DNA of 64,000 nt from Carallia brachiata (GCA_021464245.1 JADCRB010000013.1:11893350-11957349), one strand, 5' to 3'. Counted from the stretch's first letter, positions 13,001-25,821 are shown. Notes: a model not told the origin generated them from the letters alone. Translations and numbers: made by a program.

Positions 13001-14182
13001 TTGTTCTGATTCTAATGAACCATTTTTAAAAAAATCAAATTTTTATATTAACAATTAACAAGCTAGTGATAATTTGATTTTTCAACAATGTACTAATCAT
13101 TCAAAAAAGTAACTTAAACATGAAAGCAATCAAGAATCATACTTGAAATTTAGGGTAAGCGCACATAGGGCTTATGAAAGTCTTACTGAATTGGAATTTG
13201 AGTTTTCAGAATCTTCTAAAAAACTATAGCCGAAAATCAAAGACATTACCCTGAGCAACTTATACAATTAGTATGTAATATTGATGGTCACAAAGAGAGA
13301 TGGTGTCAAACTGCCAATTAAAGCAAAGGATCTAATTCAATGTTAAAACTAATTGCATAAGTATTATGTGTCGCTGGTTACACTGTCACACTCCCAGGTT
13401 ATGCTATTTAGTTGGGTTTTTCTTGCGCTGTTCACCTAATTCCACTTTTGCTCTTTCTGTTTCTTTTTTATAAGTACACTATATTGTGAACAACAACATA
13501 AAAGTTCTGCTCCACTGCATATTGCTGAAGAATGATTGGTCTTCATTTTCCACTTTAGTTATTACCTCCACGATTAGTCATTTTTTTTATACTGGAGGAT
13601 TCTAATGAAAACCAAAATAGTGACCCATTTCCAAAATCTTTTGTATAGGAGACAAAAGCAAACCTAAGAAATTGAGCCACAGAATGAAAATTGTACAAAA
13701 GGGGTTGCATCAGACCTTTGAAAATTGTCAATTATAACTGGACAAAACCCCTGGAATAAGATAATACTATGATATTTCCTATGTTCGTCTCGCCAAATTA
13801 TATATTATATTAGATACACAAACGATATGAAATAGGAAATAGGTTACAACATGATTTACAATCGACAGTGCAATGGAAAGCAACTGTGAGAGGATAGAGA
13901 TTTTTCTGATCAGACCAAATTTAACATGTTTATAGGCCCTTGGTTGATAATTGCCATGAATCTGAAAAAAAAAATATAAAATAAAATAACTAACTGCAAA
14001 TACATTATGCAAAGTCTCACCAAGAATGTTTGAGAATTAGTTCATAAGATTGTGAAAGAACCTACTTCACCTAATTTCTTAAGTTGTTGAACCAAGATGG
14101 GAAAAGGAGACAACCGTGTATGGTAATTTTTCTCATATTTCTCTGTTTTTTTCTTTTACTACTCTTGTTTTGTCTCATGTAG
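10017..14182. other. Gene-poor intergenic stretch after copy 1
   Basis: Similarity to the second kinase copy ends near 10,016 (matching about 43,454), shortly after the predicted 3' UTR. The rest is AT-rich. Open frames on both strands are short, lack recognisable motifs and do not chain across plausible splice sites. I see no supported gene, RNA gene or clear mobile element. Confidence 0.6.
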
Positions 14183-15739
14183 GTGCCTGCTTATATATTC
14201 TGTCGAGTCCTTGGATCAAAATTGGCAGCCGGAACCATTAGATTACTTTTCAACGGCAAGCAAGATGGATTCACAGGAACATTACCATGAGGGTCAATCT
14301 CGCAATCCTTCGTGATTGAGTTCATCATCACATTCTACCTCATGTTTATTGTATCTGGGGTGGCCACCGATAACAGAGCCGTAAGTTGCTGTCGATTTCT
14401 CCATTAGGCAGCCCTTCTTTGCTAACTAATTTGGGTCCAAGAACAGAGCCTGGTAGCCACAAAGGGCCATACCTCGTTTTGAAGTGGTCCCCCCGTTTCA
14501 AAACTAAGGGCCTTTTGGCCCCCTTTTGTAGGGGTGTCTGCCCCCAGATTTTTTTGAATTAATTAATAATAAAGCTGATATATAGACACAAAAAATTCGT
14601 TGACACAGAGTTAATGCGTTTATTTTTTTTGCACATATTTATTATTCCTTTTACACATCAGCCATAATAATATTGTACATTATGAGTCGACGAAGTCAAA
14701 AAATTATTAAAACCTTTGAAACTTACAATTAATTTCAATGTGCAACAAACATAATAACAATATGTACGACAATTAACATAGTCGTGTTCACCTGCGCCTG
14801 TGTCCAAGAATCATTTTCCTTAATAATGAGTTAACCATTGGTGGTATGAAAACTGAGACGACTAATGAAGAGCCAATAATTCAGTTGCCAACTTCGTGAT
14901 GTTTCGTGTCTATGTTCTTGAAAATATTTTCATGTGTTGACGTTTGACAGTGATGTGGAACCTTTTGAATCATTCCATTAATTTTTTTTTTTTTTAATTA
15001 TTGCTTATGCAGATTGGTGAACTCGCTGGTCTTACTTTTGGTTCAACCGTTGGACTAAATGTTTTGTTCGCAGGGTATTTGACATAATCTCTTTCTTTAT
15101 AATTTTCCCCTAAGATTATCAAATCGATTGGTACTTCATGTAAATCAACCATTAGTTTGAACTCAGAATACTGCACCACGAGATGGCATCGTTTGGCCAA
15201 CTATGGTCTATATTTTACCCAAATAATTCATAGTGATGGGACTCGACACATTATGTACTGTTTATTTGCAGAATGATAATTACTTATTACAATAAGATTC
15301 TCAAATGATAAACAATTAAGACTTATTCGGTTTTGCTCTCATTTTTACAAAGAGATTATTTTTAATAATTTAAACAAATGATCCATTGACCACCAAAGAA
15401 TAATCTTTAGCATTACACCAAGTCAAATTGTGCAAAATAATTTTGTGCTAATATGGCCAAGTAACCATGTATCATTTTCAGCTTGCATATTTGCTGGTTA
15501 ATTAATCCATATATATGCTGCTTTACAGGGTAATTTCAGGAGCATCAATGAACCCAGCAAGAAGCTTGGGGCCAGCAATAGTGTCGCACAAGTTCACAGG
15601 ATTATGGATATACATGGTGGCCCCAACCCTTGGAGCTCAGGCAGGGGCATTGGTGTACAATACAATAAGGTACACAGAGAAGCCACTGAGGGAGATCACC
15701 AAGAGTGCATCTTTCCTGAGGAGCGAAGAACGCAGTTGA
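14183..15739 (+). pseudogene. NIP-type aquaporin remnant, last three exons
   Basis: Three exons (14183-14380, 15013-15074, 15529-15739) encode the second half of a nodulin-26-like aquaporin, a membrane channel for water and small uncharged solutes. The first starts VPAYIF and ends SGVATDNRA, the second is IGELAGL..NVLFAG, and the third holds the loop-E motif SMNPARSLGPAI and a C-tail ending in REITKSASFLRSEERS. The borders and phases fit the family. An in-frame TGA at 14288-14290 interrupts exon 1 of this remnant (after GTLP). I find no upstream exons with the first NPA motif within 4 kb, so helices 1-3 and half the pore are missing. It is a truncated pseudogene. Confidence 0.85.
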
Positions 15740-16134
15740 CCAGAAACTGTTCACTAGCCACTTTCATCTGACCTGCTAGCTACTCAAAACATATACAATT
15801 CAATTTGTAGGCAATGTTTGGTGTTGAAAAAATGTACCGCGGGTAATTAAGGGTTCTTTTGGCTAGGCTGCTATTTTTTTATTGTTTGGTTTTTGTTATT
15901 TGATGTTCTTTATTGCCTATTGTTGCCAACTTTTATTTATTTATTAACAATCATTTTTTCCTTAAGGATCTCTGTTTTTTTTTTTTTTTTCTTTTTGAGA
16001 AACACTATTTGTATGCATTATTAATAGTAAAAGTGAGACGAGTTATATTTTGAGTGAGAATAGAATTGAAAATATTATCAATAGTATTCAAAAAGTTACA
16101 TAATTTTGATAACAAATACACATAATAATTTATG

Positions 16135-16739
16135 ATATTAAAAATAACGTTCGTACGTCAAACTTTCTATCCCATTCTCCTTTGAAGTACAATGCAATTA
16201 CAAGGGCAAGGGCTGTGTCTGCGTTGAGACGGCTGTGGTAGGAGGTCCTTGATAAGTCCTTTTGTTGCATTTTCTGCCCATGAATTGACTTCAGACACCA
16301 CATTAGCCTTCAAAGGATGTAAATGCCTCGGATATGAGTTCTTATAGCTTCTCATAGCAAGTCAACGTACAGAAAAGGCGTTTTCCAAACTTCATAATAG
16401 AGATCAATTCTGGCATAGCAAGTCGTCAAATTGTTATGTAAATCATTTTCTTCTCTTCTAGTTAATTATTAATTCAACCTTAATTTGCAGTTTGATGAAT
16501 TTAATAAACAATATATAAATTAGAATTAAAAACATCACCTTGTTCACAAAATCAACCGATTTTGTTGTGGCACCGTATGCCACTTCCACGACCTCCTTAA
16601 AAGAAGTCTTCAAATGGAAGCTTTGATCGATCCAAGCACTATTGAGGAATAATAAAATTGTACCTCCCTTGCCATCATTTGCCTACGAAAATGCAAACAT
16701 AACAACATTTGAAGCCAGAGAATTTAGCTTGTTGACATT
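16135..16739 (-). pseudogene. Plant serpin remnant
   Basis: Read on the minus strand, pieces of a plant serpin (serpin-ZX/LR3-like protease inhibitor) appear in the right order: LNSLASNVV, then NSAWIDQSFHLKTSFKEVVE, VDFVNK, an intron-like gap, EVNSWAENATKGLIKDLLP, and LNADTAL with ALYFKGEWDRKFD. The frame is broken by a TAG at 16683-16685 and by a shift near 16,230 between DLLP and LNADTAL. The first helices and the whole C-terminal half, including the reactive-centre loop, are absent. It is a short non-functional relic. Confidence 0.8.
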
Positions 16740-18326
16740 TTCTATCCAAGAAAGAAGAGCAACTGTTCTAAAGTAGACCCTTTTGAGCCCACAGCGATCA
16801 GGATTAAAATGGAACGAAATGAAATAGGAGATAACACAAAATTTGACTCTTTTTGGCCTCTTTTTGCAGGACATGAACTGTCATTTGTAAACAGAAACTG
16901 ATGTTGAGGTCAATTGTTATTTTTTATATTCATGTGAAATAATAATTTTATCTAAATAAAATTAACAAACACCATAATTTTGATGAGTCAATGCTCTCAA
17001 TAAGACATCATTTGTTTCCCTTGACAATAATTATAATGAAGATAAGGAGTCTAAGTTTTGTGGAAAGAGGAATCTATTGAAATTTTTTTGGAAAGAGACC
17101 ATTGATCATGTGAACTCATAAATCTTTTCTTAATGAGTTTTAAAAAAAAAAGTTTATTCTTGTGATTAGCCATGTCTAACCGGGCAGACCATATATTATA
17201 TGTAAATGAAAGAAAAACACATTGGCAAGGTCACTTTTCCAACTGTCGGAGGTAATATTTTGTCACACAGTTTGAGGAAATTTTCATGGTCCTGTTGTAG
17301 TAGAAATCTATCAGACATATGATAGACATAGTGACTGCAACCTTAAACCAAACAAGATGAAAAACAAATCCCAGCAAGGGAAATGTATCCCAGAAAAGTT
17401 TTTTTCTTAAATCACTTATATCGTTAAAACGGTTCAAATTGCAGTTTCTATATAATATTTAGGAGTTGTTGGAATAAACTTTTAAGGGAATACATTTGTA
17501 TTTCATTTTTAAAAACTAAGGAAATGAATGTTTGGTAAATTTTTTTTATCATACTATTTGATTTTACTTATTACTTTGTATGATTTCCTAACAGCAGTTG
17601 ATTGGAAAATAGTTCAAAACTACTTTTTATTACTTTTCAGGTTACTTTTTATTTTTTAATATTAATAATAATTTATATAATCTAAATTACCCTTACATAG
17701 TATTTATATAATTTTCATTTTTTTTTACTTGCTACATGAATTAGATATATTAATCTATTTCATTAATATTTGTATAAACACAATATTATCTTTTTTCAAC
17801 TATTCTTAAATAATATTTTTCACTTCAAGTTTATTTAATATTGACACTAGTAAAAAAATCTCAATATTATATTTTTTTACTTTTTTTTAAAGAAAAAGTT
17901 AAACATTAAGTAGAAAAATTCTCAATATTATTTTTACAATATTATTCTAAAAATATAAAATTATAAAGCATAAAAATAAATTTTTTAATATGATATATTT
18001 ACATAAATTAGATGTCTAAATTAGACGTTTCATTATTCAACAGTAATAGTAAATATAAAATTAATCAAATATTTCATTAATTTTATCAGCAATAAGTAAT
18101 AGGAAACATGAATTTATAATTAGTAATCAATAACAGCAAATAATAGCAACAATCAGCAGCAACAACATTTAACAGACAACACAAACAGACTCTTAGATAA
18201 TATCCTTAAGTCAAGGATAATAATACTGTTTAATATTTTTTCCTAAATTGTAGGATCCATTAATATCGTATTTTAATCATTTCTTGTGGTCCTGTGAACA
18301 GGCATAAATATAAATATAAATAAACA

Positions 18327-18364
<38 letters not shown>

Positions 18365-20324
18365 TGTGTGTATCTTAAATCCCGGTATTTGGAAGTATAT
18401 GGAGTCCGACTAATTCGATTTGAGCGTCTGTAGGACTCTTTGCAGAGAAGCGCTCTCCTAATATTATTTTTTTTCATCTATAAGACTCGAACTTGAAACT
18501 TTATTTAAAGAAAACTAAACTCTTTTCAATCACAAACATATTTTATTCATCAAATATTGATCAATTCAACTAAATTTGTTTTCCTCCTTTGCTGCAGTCA
18601 TTTTTATTTGGATATGTGTGTTATGCCAATCGAGACAAAACCTTGTAATTGAAATTTTACGGCTTTTTTGTTTTTCGATGCATATAACATTCGACCACTT
18701 TAAATTCAGTGTTTCGTTTGGTTATCATCCACTGTTTCAACTTACTCAGTTTAATATGTTGATCCAATGTGTAAGTGGCCTTTTTTTTTTTCTTGTAATG
18801 ATGAAGAAAAAAAATGAAAACAATCTGAATTAAAATATAAGGACTCCGCTAGCCATGTTTAGGAATAACAATTCCAAAGAGATTTATTCGGAGAAGAGCA
18901 TTCATGTCGGGAGAAGAAGATTCCATTATTTGAAAGAATCAGAACTGGTCACTCTAAGATTAATAAAAAAGTCCACACACTGCTTGCCTTCGAGGTGTGC
19001 TATAGTTTACATATCTATGACTGTCTCAGTGTACAGACAATCCATAATAAAAGTGTCATAAGTATATTTTTCAAAAAATATTGTACTTATTAGAATTTAG
19101 ATTTTTATTTTTAGATATGTTAAGTTTTAATATGAGAAAGATGGGTGTGAATTTTTTTTTTTTCCTTTTTTGGTATTAGAACTCGACATTCAGAAACTAT
19201 ACTGGCCCAACTAATTATGTTCAGAAAGAATTCACTAGAGGAGCAAAATTCTTTCAGTATCTATTTTTTTTATACACAAAATTCAAACTCGTGATTTTAT
19301 TTAAAAAAAATCAAACTTCAGCTACTTGGACCAACAAGCATTGGTTGAATGTGAACTTTATGATAAAGAAATAATTACTTCATTTTATAACTTATAGTCA
19401 AATAAACATCATGATAAACAGATAAAAAAAAAAAAAAAACGTCCAATAGGTATCAAAGTCTCATCCATCTTTAGTAATTTTCGTCAAGGGCCCTATTGTG
19501 CCGCTGTCCTGGGGCCGACAGAGTGACTGTTTGGGCCCAATTAAACATACGGGTCTTGTTTCCGCGGATATGATGATTTGATCAATTGTTCTAAACCCCC
19601 CAGTCCAGTGCAGGCAAGTCCAATCTACCCTTTTGGTATAATTATCGCTCTCGTTTCTTATTGACCAGCGATTTTGTACATATTTTACGTAATATGTAAA
19701 CCACTGGGAGTGGAAAATAAAACAAAAATCAAGGTGAAAGTGTAATTACAAAGCATGATGAAGTTTTGTCGGGATGATGAACAGACTTGCAAAGGAGATG
19801 ATCCCGATACAAATATATGTGCCTGATAAATGATATCCACTACTGCTACCTCATCATTTGGCTCCGATTCTTGCACTTGCTAGCAATAGACACATGATAT
19901 AGTAACCTTTTCATTCTTTTTTTTTTTTATTTGGCATGCATTGTCTTGTACGTAGATCTCTACATTAAAAAATAAAAATAGTAAACTATCTTGGGCTGAG
20001 ATATTGGGTGAAATTTTTTTCTTGACATGACTTCAGCTGTGCTTTATTCACTTTTTCGGCCTATTTGAATTGCATGTTAAAAGACTTATTAAATTTTAAT
20101 ATATCATTCATTTTAAACCTCACAAAGAAATTAAGTAAACTATAGAGTTAAATGATTAACAAATTTTATAAATGAATTTGAGAGTTTTGAAACCTCTAAA
20201 TTCTATGTCCAGCAAGAGAGAAAGTGATTTATATCATAAAACAAAAAGAGAAAGTTTTTCTTTTTTATTAGTCTAATCAAGATGGCTAGGGAGAGCTCAC
20301 CAAAAGCATTGGGGAATAAAGGTG
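16740..20324. other. AT-rich intergenic DNA
   Basis: No supported gene. The stretch contains long A/T runs, an (AT)n microsatellite at about 18,331-18,361 and scattered short open frames without motifs. The stretches near 18,370-18,510 and 19,170-19,320 share similar wording of the type seen in old non-coding transposon debris, but I cannot define ends. Confidence 0.5.
18331..18361. repeat. (AT)n microsatellite
   Basis: About 15 uninterrupted AT units, followed by TGCATGTGTG. Confidence 0.95.
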
Positions 20325-20945
20325 TCAAAATTTGATCCGATCTGATGGGTTGATCCAAACTCACTCAAAATAAATAAATAAATAACCTGAACCCGACTCA
20401 AAGAATGACCTAATTTAAAATGACCCGAACCCAAAATGATTCGAAAATATTGGGTCAAATTCGAACTCAACCTTAACCCGATCTGTCTAACCTAAACTTT
20501 TTTTTTCTTAAGGAAACAAAAAAATAAAATAAAAAATTTAGCATTTTTTATATTATAAAAAATATAAATTTTACTATTTTTAATATAAATCTTAATTATA
20601 AATTTTTTTAAAATATTTTGAAATTTTTTATACAGTTTTAAATTTTATTTTAACTTTTTAGAATGTTTTAAAAGAAACTTATTCAATTATTCTTTTAGTA
20701 TATATTTTTCTTTAATTTTTAAGAATTTTTCGTTAAATAAATTTTTTAAAATTTTAAAGTTTTTAATAAAAAATATCATGTCATCATTTTTTTATGACGT
20801 GACCAATCTGTGAGTTGACTCAAATTCAAACTAAATTTGAAGTGATATAATCCAAAATAACTTGAAAATAACTTGACTCATAAGTAACCCAAGTCAAAAT
20901 AACTTAACTTGAACTTGATCTGATAACTTATTTTAACACTTATAT
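20325..20945. mobile_element. MITE-like element with inverted ends
   Basis: The left end (AAGGTGTCAAAATTTGATCCG) resembles the reverse complement of the right end (TAAGTGTTAAAATAAGTTATC). Both halves carry repeated short words of the ACCCGAAC / CAAGTT type in opposite sense around an AT-rich core. No coding capacity and no convincing target-site duplication were seen. It is probably a non-autonomous DNA transposon. Confidence 0.45.
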
Positions 20946-21313
20946 TAGGGAGTGTGGCTGGGGAGCACTCCTCAACCAATTGGGCTAATATCCATCATCC
21001 CAAAAAAAAAAAAAAAAAAAAAAGGTACGTGGCTTAAGGAATAAGGGAAGATTAATTTTCATTACGTAACCTACAGTCTAATCGAAGGAAAAAAAAAAAA
21101 ATTCATACAAGAAATTCACGTGCATGAAAGCAGCTAGCCTAGCCTTTGTGAACAAAAGAAGCCTCTTTACGTAACTAGTGGGAAAGCCCAGCCTTCGGGT
21201 GCCTTTCTTGGCTCCTGGTTTTTGAAACCACAATTTGACTGCATTAAACCACTCAATTGTATTGTAAAACAAATATATTAAATATGTTTTGGTCATGATC
21301 AGCATGTAATTTA

Positions 21314-21690
21314 ACGGTGCGTTTGGAGTGAGTGAAAGAGTGGGAAAAAGAAGAGAAAAGAAAAGAAAATAAAGAGAACATAAAGTTATTTAGAGTTGTT
21401 GAGAAAGTGAAGAGAATAAAAGTACGGTGAAACAAAAAATAAATAATAATTTATGAGAGAAAAAGTGAAAAGAAAATAAAGTTGTTTGGAGTGATAGAAA
21501 AATAAAGAGAAATAAAATATAGTGAAAGAAAAAATAGATAATAATTTGTGAGAAAAAAAATGAAGAAAAAATAAAATTATTAAAAATAGTGCAGAAAATA
21601 AAAAAATATATATATAAAAAAAATTATATAATAATAATTATATTTTTTTTTTCTCCTCTCATTTCTGTTATATAATAAACACACCTTAAG
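21314..21690 (+). mobile_element. Purine-rich repeat element, orientation A
   Basis: Starts GGTGCGTTTGGAGTGAGTGA and continues as roughly 80-base internal repeats of G/A-rich sequence (words such as GTTGTTTGGAGTGATAGAA and AATAATTTGTGAGA recur), ending in CACACC. It is non-coding. A related sequence in the opposite orientation lies at 22,555-22,950. Confidence 0.5.
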
Positions 21691-22134
21691 TCTTCGAGAG
21701 CTATTTGACGCATTGGCTTCAACGAAGAAGCTTTTATGGCAACTTTCCCGCATGCGTCACGTCAGGCATAGGTTAGTGCCATTGACTTTCTATTTAACGA
21801 ATTGCAGACCTAGATCTATACTATTACAAAGAATGGTTACTTGCCGGAGGAAAAATTTATAAAAAGAGTGTTTGTAATGTATTAAATTTAAAAATTTTTG
21901 TAATTATATTAATAAAAAATATAATTAAAAAATTATTATTTTTTATTTTATATTTTAACATTGTACTTATAAAATGTTTTAAATTTATTATATTATAAAT
22001 ATTTTTTTATTAATTTTTTTCACACACACATATATTTTTTATTATTATAATATTATGGTGGTCAGATTCACGTGTAAAACACAGAAGTTCATGAACTGTT
22101 ATAATCATGAAAATACAGTTAGACTAGAATATGA

Positions 22135-22258
22135 GGGCAATTGTTATTTACACGATTATTTTAGTTCCTTACACGCATATAATAAAGCTACAGTGGGGCT
22201 TACAATGATTTTTTTGTGCGTGTAAGAAGCTAAATAGGGAGTGTAAATAACAACTCTC
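22135..22258. mobile_element. 124-bp hAT-like MITE with 8-bp target duplication
   Basis: The flanks are perfect direct repeats GAATATGA (22127-22134 and 22259-22266). The element ends are inverted repeats: GTTATTTACAC on the left pairs with GTGTAAATAAC on the right, and a second inner pair is CTTACACGCA / TGCGTGTAAG. An 8-bp duplication is the signature of hAT-superfamily insertion. There is no coding capacity. Confidence 0.82.
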
Positions 22259-22554
22259 GAATATGAAACATGTCAAATTTAACAGTGACGGAAGCTGTTT
22301 CCAGAATTGCTTACGATAGCATCCATGTACTAAGAAGCACTCTCTCACCATTATGAATTTTCCAGTCCTCCCTACGTACTTAATTTTTGTCAAAGGAGAT
22401 TATTGTGTGAGTATTAAGGAAAGCGAAATGATTTCCATGGGCGCAACAAAATATCCACAAGCACGTGTGAACTTTTGCAGGCAATGAGAGAACTTTGTTA
22501 GAAACCAAAGAAACCAAAGAGAATTTTGTTGTTTATTTGAAAAGATAAAATTTA

Positions 22555-22950
22555 TGCTGTGTGTTCGGTGTGCAAAAAAAAAATTAAGAGGAAAGGAAAA
22601 GTATAACTATTATCATTTATTATTCTTTCTCATTTTTCTTTTTCTTCACTTTCTACATCACTTCAAACAATTTTATTTTCTCTATATTTTTTTTCTCACA
22701 AATTACTATTCACATTTTCTTTCATCGTGCTTTTTTTTTTCTCACATTTTTCTACCACTTCAAATAACTTTATTTTTTTTTCACTTTTTCTCTCACAAAT
22801 TACTATTTACCTTTTTTTTCACTTACTTTCTTTCTCTCAACTTTTTCTATCACTCCAAATAATTTTATTTTTTCTTCACTTTGTTTCTGTTTCTCCTCTT
22901 TTCCCTTCCTTTTATCTCATTTCTTCGCACTTCAAACACACTTTTAAGTA
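22555..22950 (-). mobile_element. Pyrimidine-rich repeat element, orientation B
   Basis: On the + strand this is C/T-rich. Its reverse complement begins with a GTGTGTTTGAAGTG-like end and carries the same internal repeats (TCTCACAAATTACTATT, CACTTCAAATAA and similar) as 21,314-21,690. The open frames here, rich in F, S and L, are an artefact of base composition. Confidence 0.5.
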
Positions 22951-23449
22951 TTTACTGGTTTTAAGTTTGAAGGGCATCTTAAAAATAACAAAAGTATAAT
23001 TTTAAGTAATAATAATCATATTTTTAATAATAAAATTTTAATATCTTAATTTTTATTACTTAAAATATGTATATTATTATTAAAAATTACAATCTTATTA
23101 TCACCGAACTGAAAAATCAGACTAAAAATTCGAAGAGCCTAACCAAGCCTTATTTGAAATGTTAAATATTGGGGGTATAAAAGGTAAAGGACTAGAGAGG
23201 CAAAACAGTTGCCGTTGTCTCACTGTAGCGTTTTGTGGCGCTATTTGTGTGGGCGTGTAGTCGTCCCCATAAGGTAATGTGCACAACAAGGATGGAAAAT
23301 TGGTTATACAAATTTCTTACTTTTATTTTTTTTTTTTTATTGATCATAGAATAGCGTTTCAGTAATGGTCATTTTCAAAGAATATCTTTATAATGTGAAC
23401 AATAGGGTCATCGTCTTTTCTTAATTTATAATGTAGTATATCATATAAA

Positions 23450-24302
23450 ATTGATACACGATGAAATTTTCAACTAAAGTCGTTATTACGCTATCATGTG
23501 TTATCTTTCTATGCAGCGGTTATCGTGCGTCAGTCATGTTTGCGATCGTTTACTCTCTTCCCAAAGGTGTTTCTATTAGTGGTTGTTGCTTCCTCGGTGA
23601 AGCTTGGTCCCCGTTGGGTTTTTCTGGTGTTTGGGTGTCCCGTCTGCCTTGGTTAGTGTGGTTTTCCGTTTCGTGTCTTATTCTAATTTCAGCTCAGGGT
23701 GCTGTGTGGCTCCCCTACTTTCCCCCTTCGTTTTGAGCGGTGGAGGCGGGGAAGGTGGTTCTTTGGCTTTTTGGGGGGCCCTTTACAGAAGCCTCGGCGC
23801 CTGTCACGCTCACCGTTCGTGGTCACCAGTTTTTGTTGGTTCACTGGTGCTTCATCCCTATTGCTCCAGCTGGTTGGGTCTATTTTCAACGCCCTTATGT
23901 GGTACTTTTGCAACCCCTGGTGTGCTTTTTGCCGTGAGCGGTGTTTCAGCCGTCGCAAGCTCCTCTAATTCCCACCGGTCCTAGTCGTCGACATTGCCAG
24001 TTTGTGATTGGTGGGAGATCGGTTGTGTGGTTGTGTTGTTTTCGAGCCTTAGGCCTGTATCCTTTGGTTCAACGAGCTTGTTTCTTCTCTAAGCTTTGGG
24101 CTTGAACTTGTTTTCAGTGCTAACCTGTTAGTTTGCTTGTAGGACTAGGGATTTAGCTGGTTCTGGGCTAGGTCTGTGTAAAAAGGTAGCCTTATTGTAT
24201 TTTACTGCTCATTTGTTGTGAGCTATGTGGACTAGATTAGCCCCCTCTGTACATGAGTTTGTTTTCTTTAATGAACTTTTTCTTTGCTCTTGTTAAAAAA
24301 AA
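23450..24302 (+). mobile_element. Possible 5'-truncated LINE or retroposed sequence
   Basis: An island of clearly higher GC content than its surroundings, ending in CTTTAATGAACTTTTTC..TCTTGTT and an A10 tract. This resembles the 3' end of plant L1-type LINEs. Several overlapping open frames on both strands reach 90-126 codons, but none shows RT or endonuclease motifs. No target-site duplication was found by eye. It could also be a processed transcript. Confidence 0.4.
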
Positions 24303-25471
24303 AATCAAAGAAATTGGGGTAACTAATTGACTAATTATTGTCACTTTTATCTATTTTCTGTTTTATAATAAATCAATAATATTTTATTAATTATATTTGG
24401 TAAAATTCAGATTCAATCAAAGATCCCATCAAAATTCATCAAGAAAATGAATTAAACTTGTCAGCACTGTCAAAAATAAATATATACTAAAATTTGTTGT
24501 GACACCCAATTACATAATCAGAGCCATGCAATTAGGTGAATTGGACTGGAAATCCCTTGTTTTAAAAGTCATCTCCTACATCATGTTGACCTTCCTACTA
24601 ATGTTTGTTTGACCTCTAAGCTGTTATGACCTCCCCGCTAATGTCACTCTTGTCTACCTATTATTTTCCGCTTGTTATATGTTAGGAATTTTGTTTGCAT
24701 ACTATTACAAACAGAAATTCCTTCGTATTACATCAAATTCCAAACGCCATGCTGGCCGTGTACGCTCGTTTTCAGCTTTGCCTTTTCTATTTTATGATAT
24801 TTCGTTTTTTCTTTCTGTTTCCAAGGAGAGATGAAGCACCAGATCCAAAGGCAAGGAAGCCTTGATTGGAAGATGCCATGGTTATAAGCTAACAGAAAAG
24901 ATTGGGGTAACGAAGTTAGTACCCAATTCATGTACCGAGGAATATAATATTATAATTATTACTTTTTTGTGATTCTATTTGTAATTAGTATTTTGAATAA
25001 TTTTGGAACAACACTCATTTATATCTACTTTTTAATTTTGTAAAGATAATAATAATAATAATAGTCTCGCCAAAGAAAGTCTTGGTACATGGAACTGGAC
25101 TCATAAGATAAATTGAATTCCCGTTATGGGTACGACTTATAAGAGCTCTTCTAGCATGACCAAATGTCCACCGCGTCTGTCATTATTTGATATTTATTTA
25201 TTTTTTTTACCTGGTTTTGCCATGCTTCAATCCCATTTCATAGCGTGATTGTCAAAAAATTATTCAATCCCCAAAACTTATACTGTTAGGTGAATTTTGA
25301 AAACATTTTCTAATGAATTAAAATATCAACTTAAAAATCATTTAGTTTAAACTTAATATTAAACCTTAACAGCGTTACACTTAAATTATGCCATCGTCGA
25401 GCCCAATTAGGATGACGATAAAAGTTTGAAATGGAGATAATAATATTTGAACTTTGGTTACTTTTTTTTTT

Positions 25472-25821
25472 AATACCCAAAAATATCATCAATTTTACTT
25501 AAAATAACAAATTTAATACTAACTTTAAAAAGTAACAAATATGTTATTAACTTTATTTAAAATAATAAATCTAGCACGCTGTAAAAAATTTTAAACAGAA
25601 ATTATCTATTTTGATGATACGACACTAATCTATATGATTATAATATTATCGAAATAAATATATTTTTATAAATTTTTTATCGAAACTGACAGATTCTGTT
25701 CATATAAAATTATTGTGTATTAAATTTATTATTTTAGATAAAATTTATGCTAAATTTATTACTTTTTAAGTTGGTGTTAGATTTGTTATTTTAAATAAAA
25801 TTGATGATATTTTTGTATATT
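25472..25821. mobile_element. 350-bp element with about 100-bp terminal inverted repeats
   Basis: The left arm (25472 to about 25577) and the reverse complement of the right arm (about 25716-25821) align along about 100 bases at roughly 85%, starting ATACMCAAAAATATCATCAA. The core is AT-rich and non-coding. Both flanks contain an ACTTTTTTTT run, which may be the target-site duplication. It is a Mutator-like or foldback MITE. Confidence 0.7.

Noticed and set aside
21078..21435. Minus-strand frames of 60-75 codons
   Set aside because: They overlap the purine-rich repeat and AT-rich flank; composition explains them.
23461..23984. Overlapping open frames of 65-126 codons
   Set aside because: Several frames on both strands are open at once because of high GC and few stops; none has motifs.
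24685..24721. Small hairpin GGAATTTTGTTTG / CAAACAGAAATTCC
   Set aside because: Imperfect 13-base stem in AT-rich DNA with no flanking duplication or T-run; could be chance.
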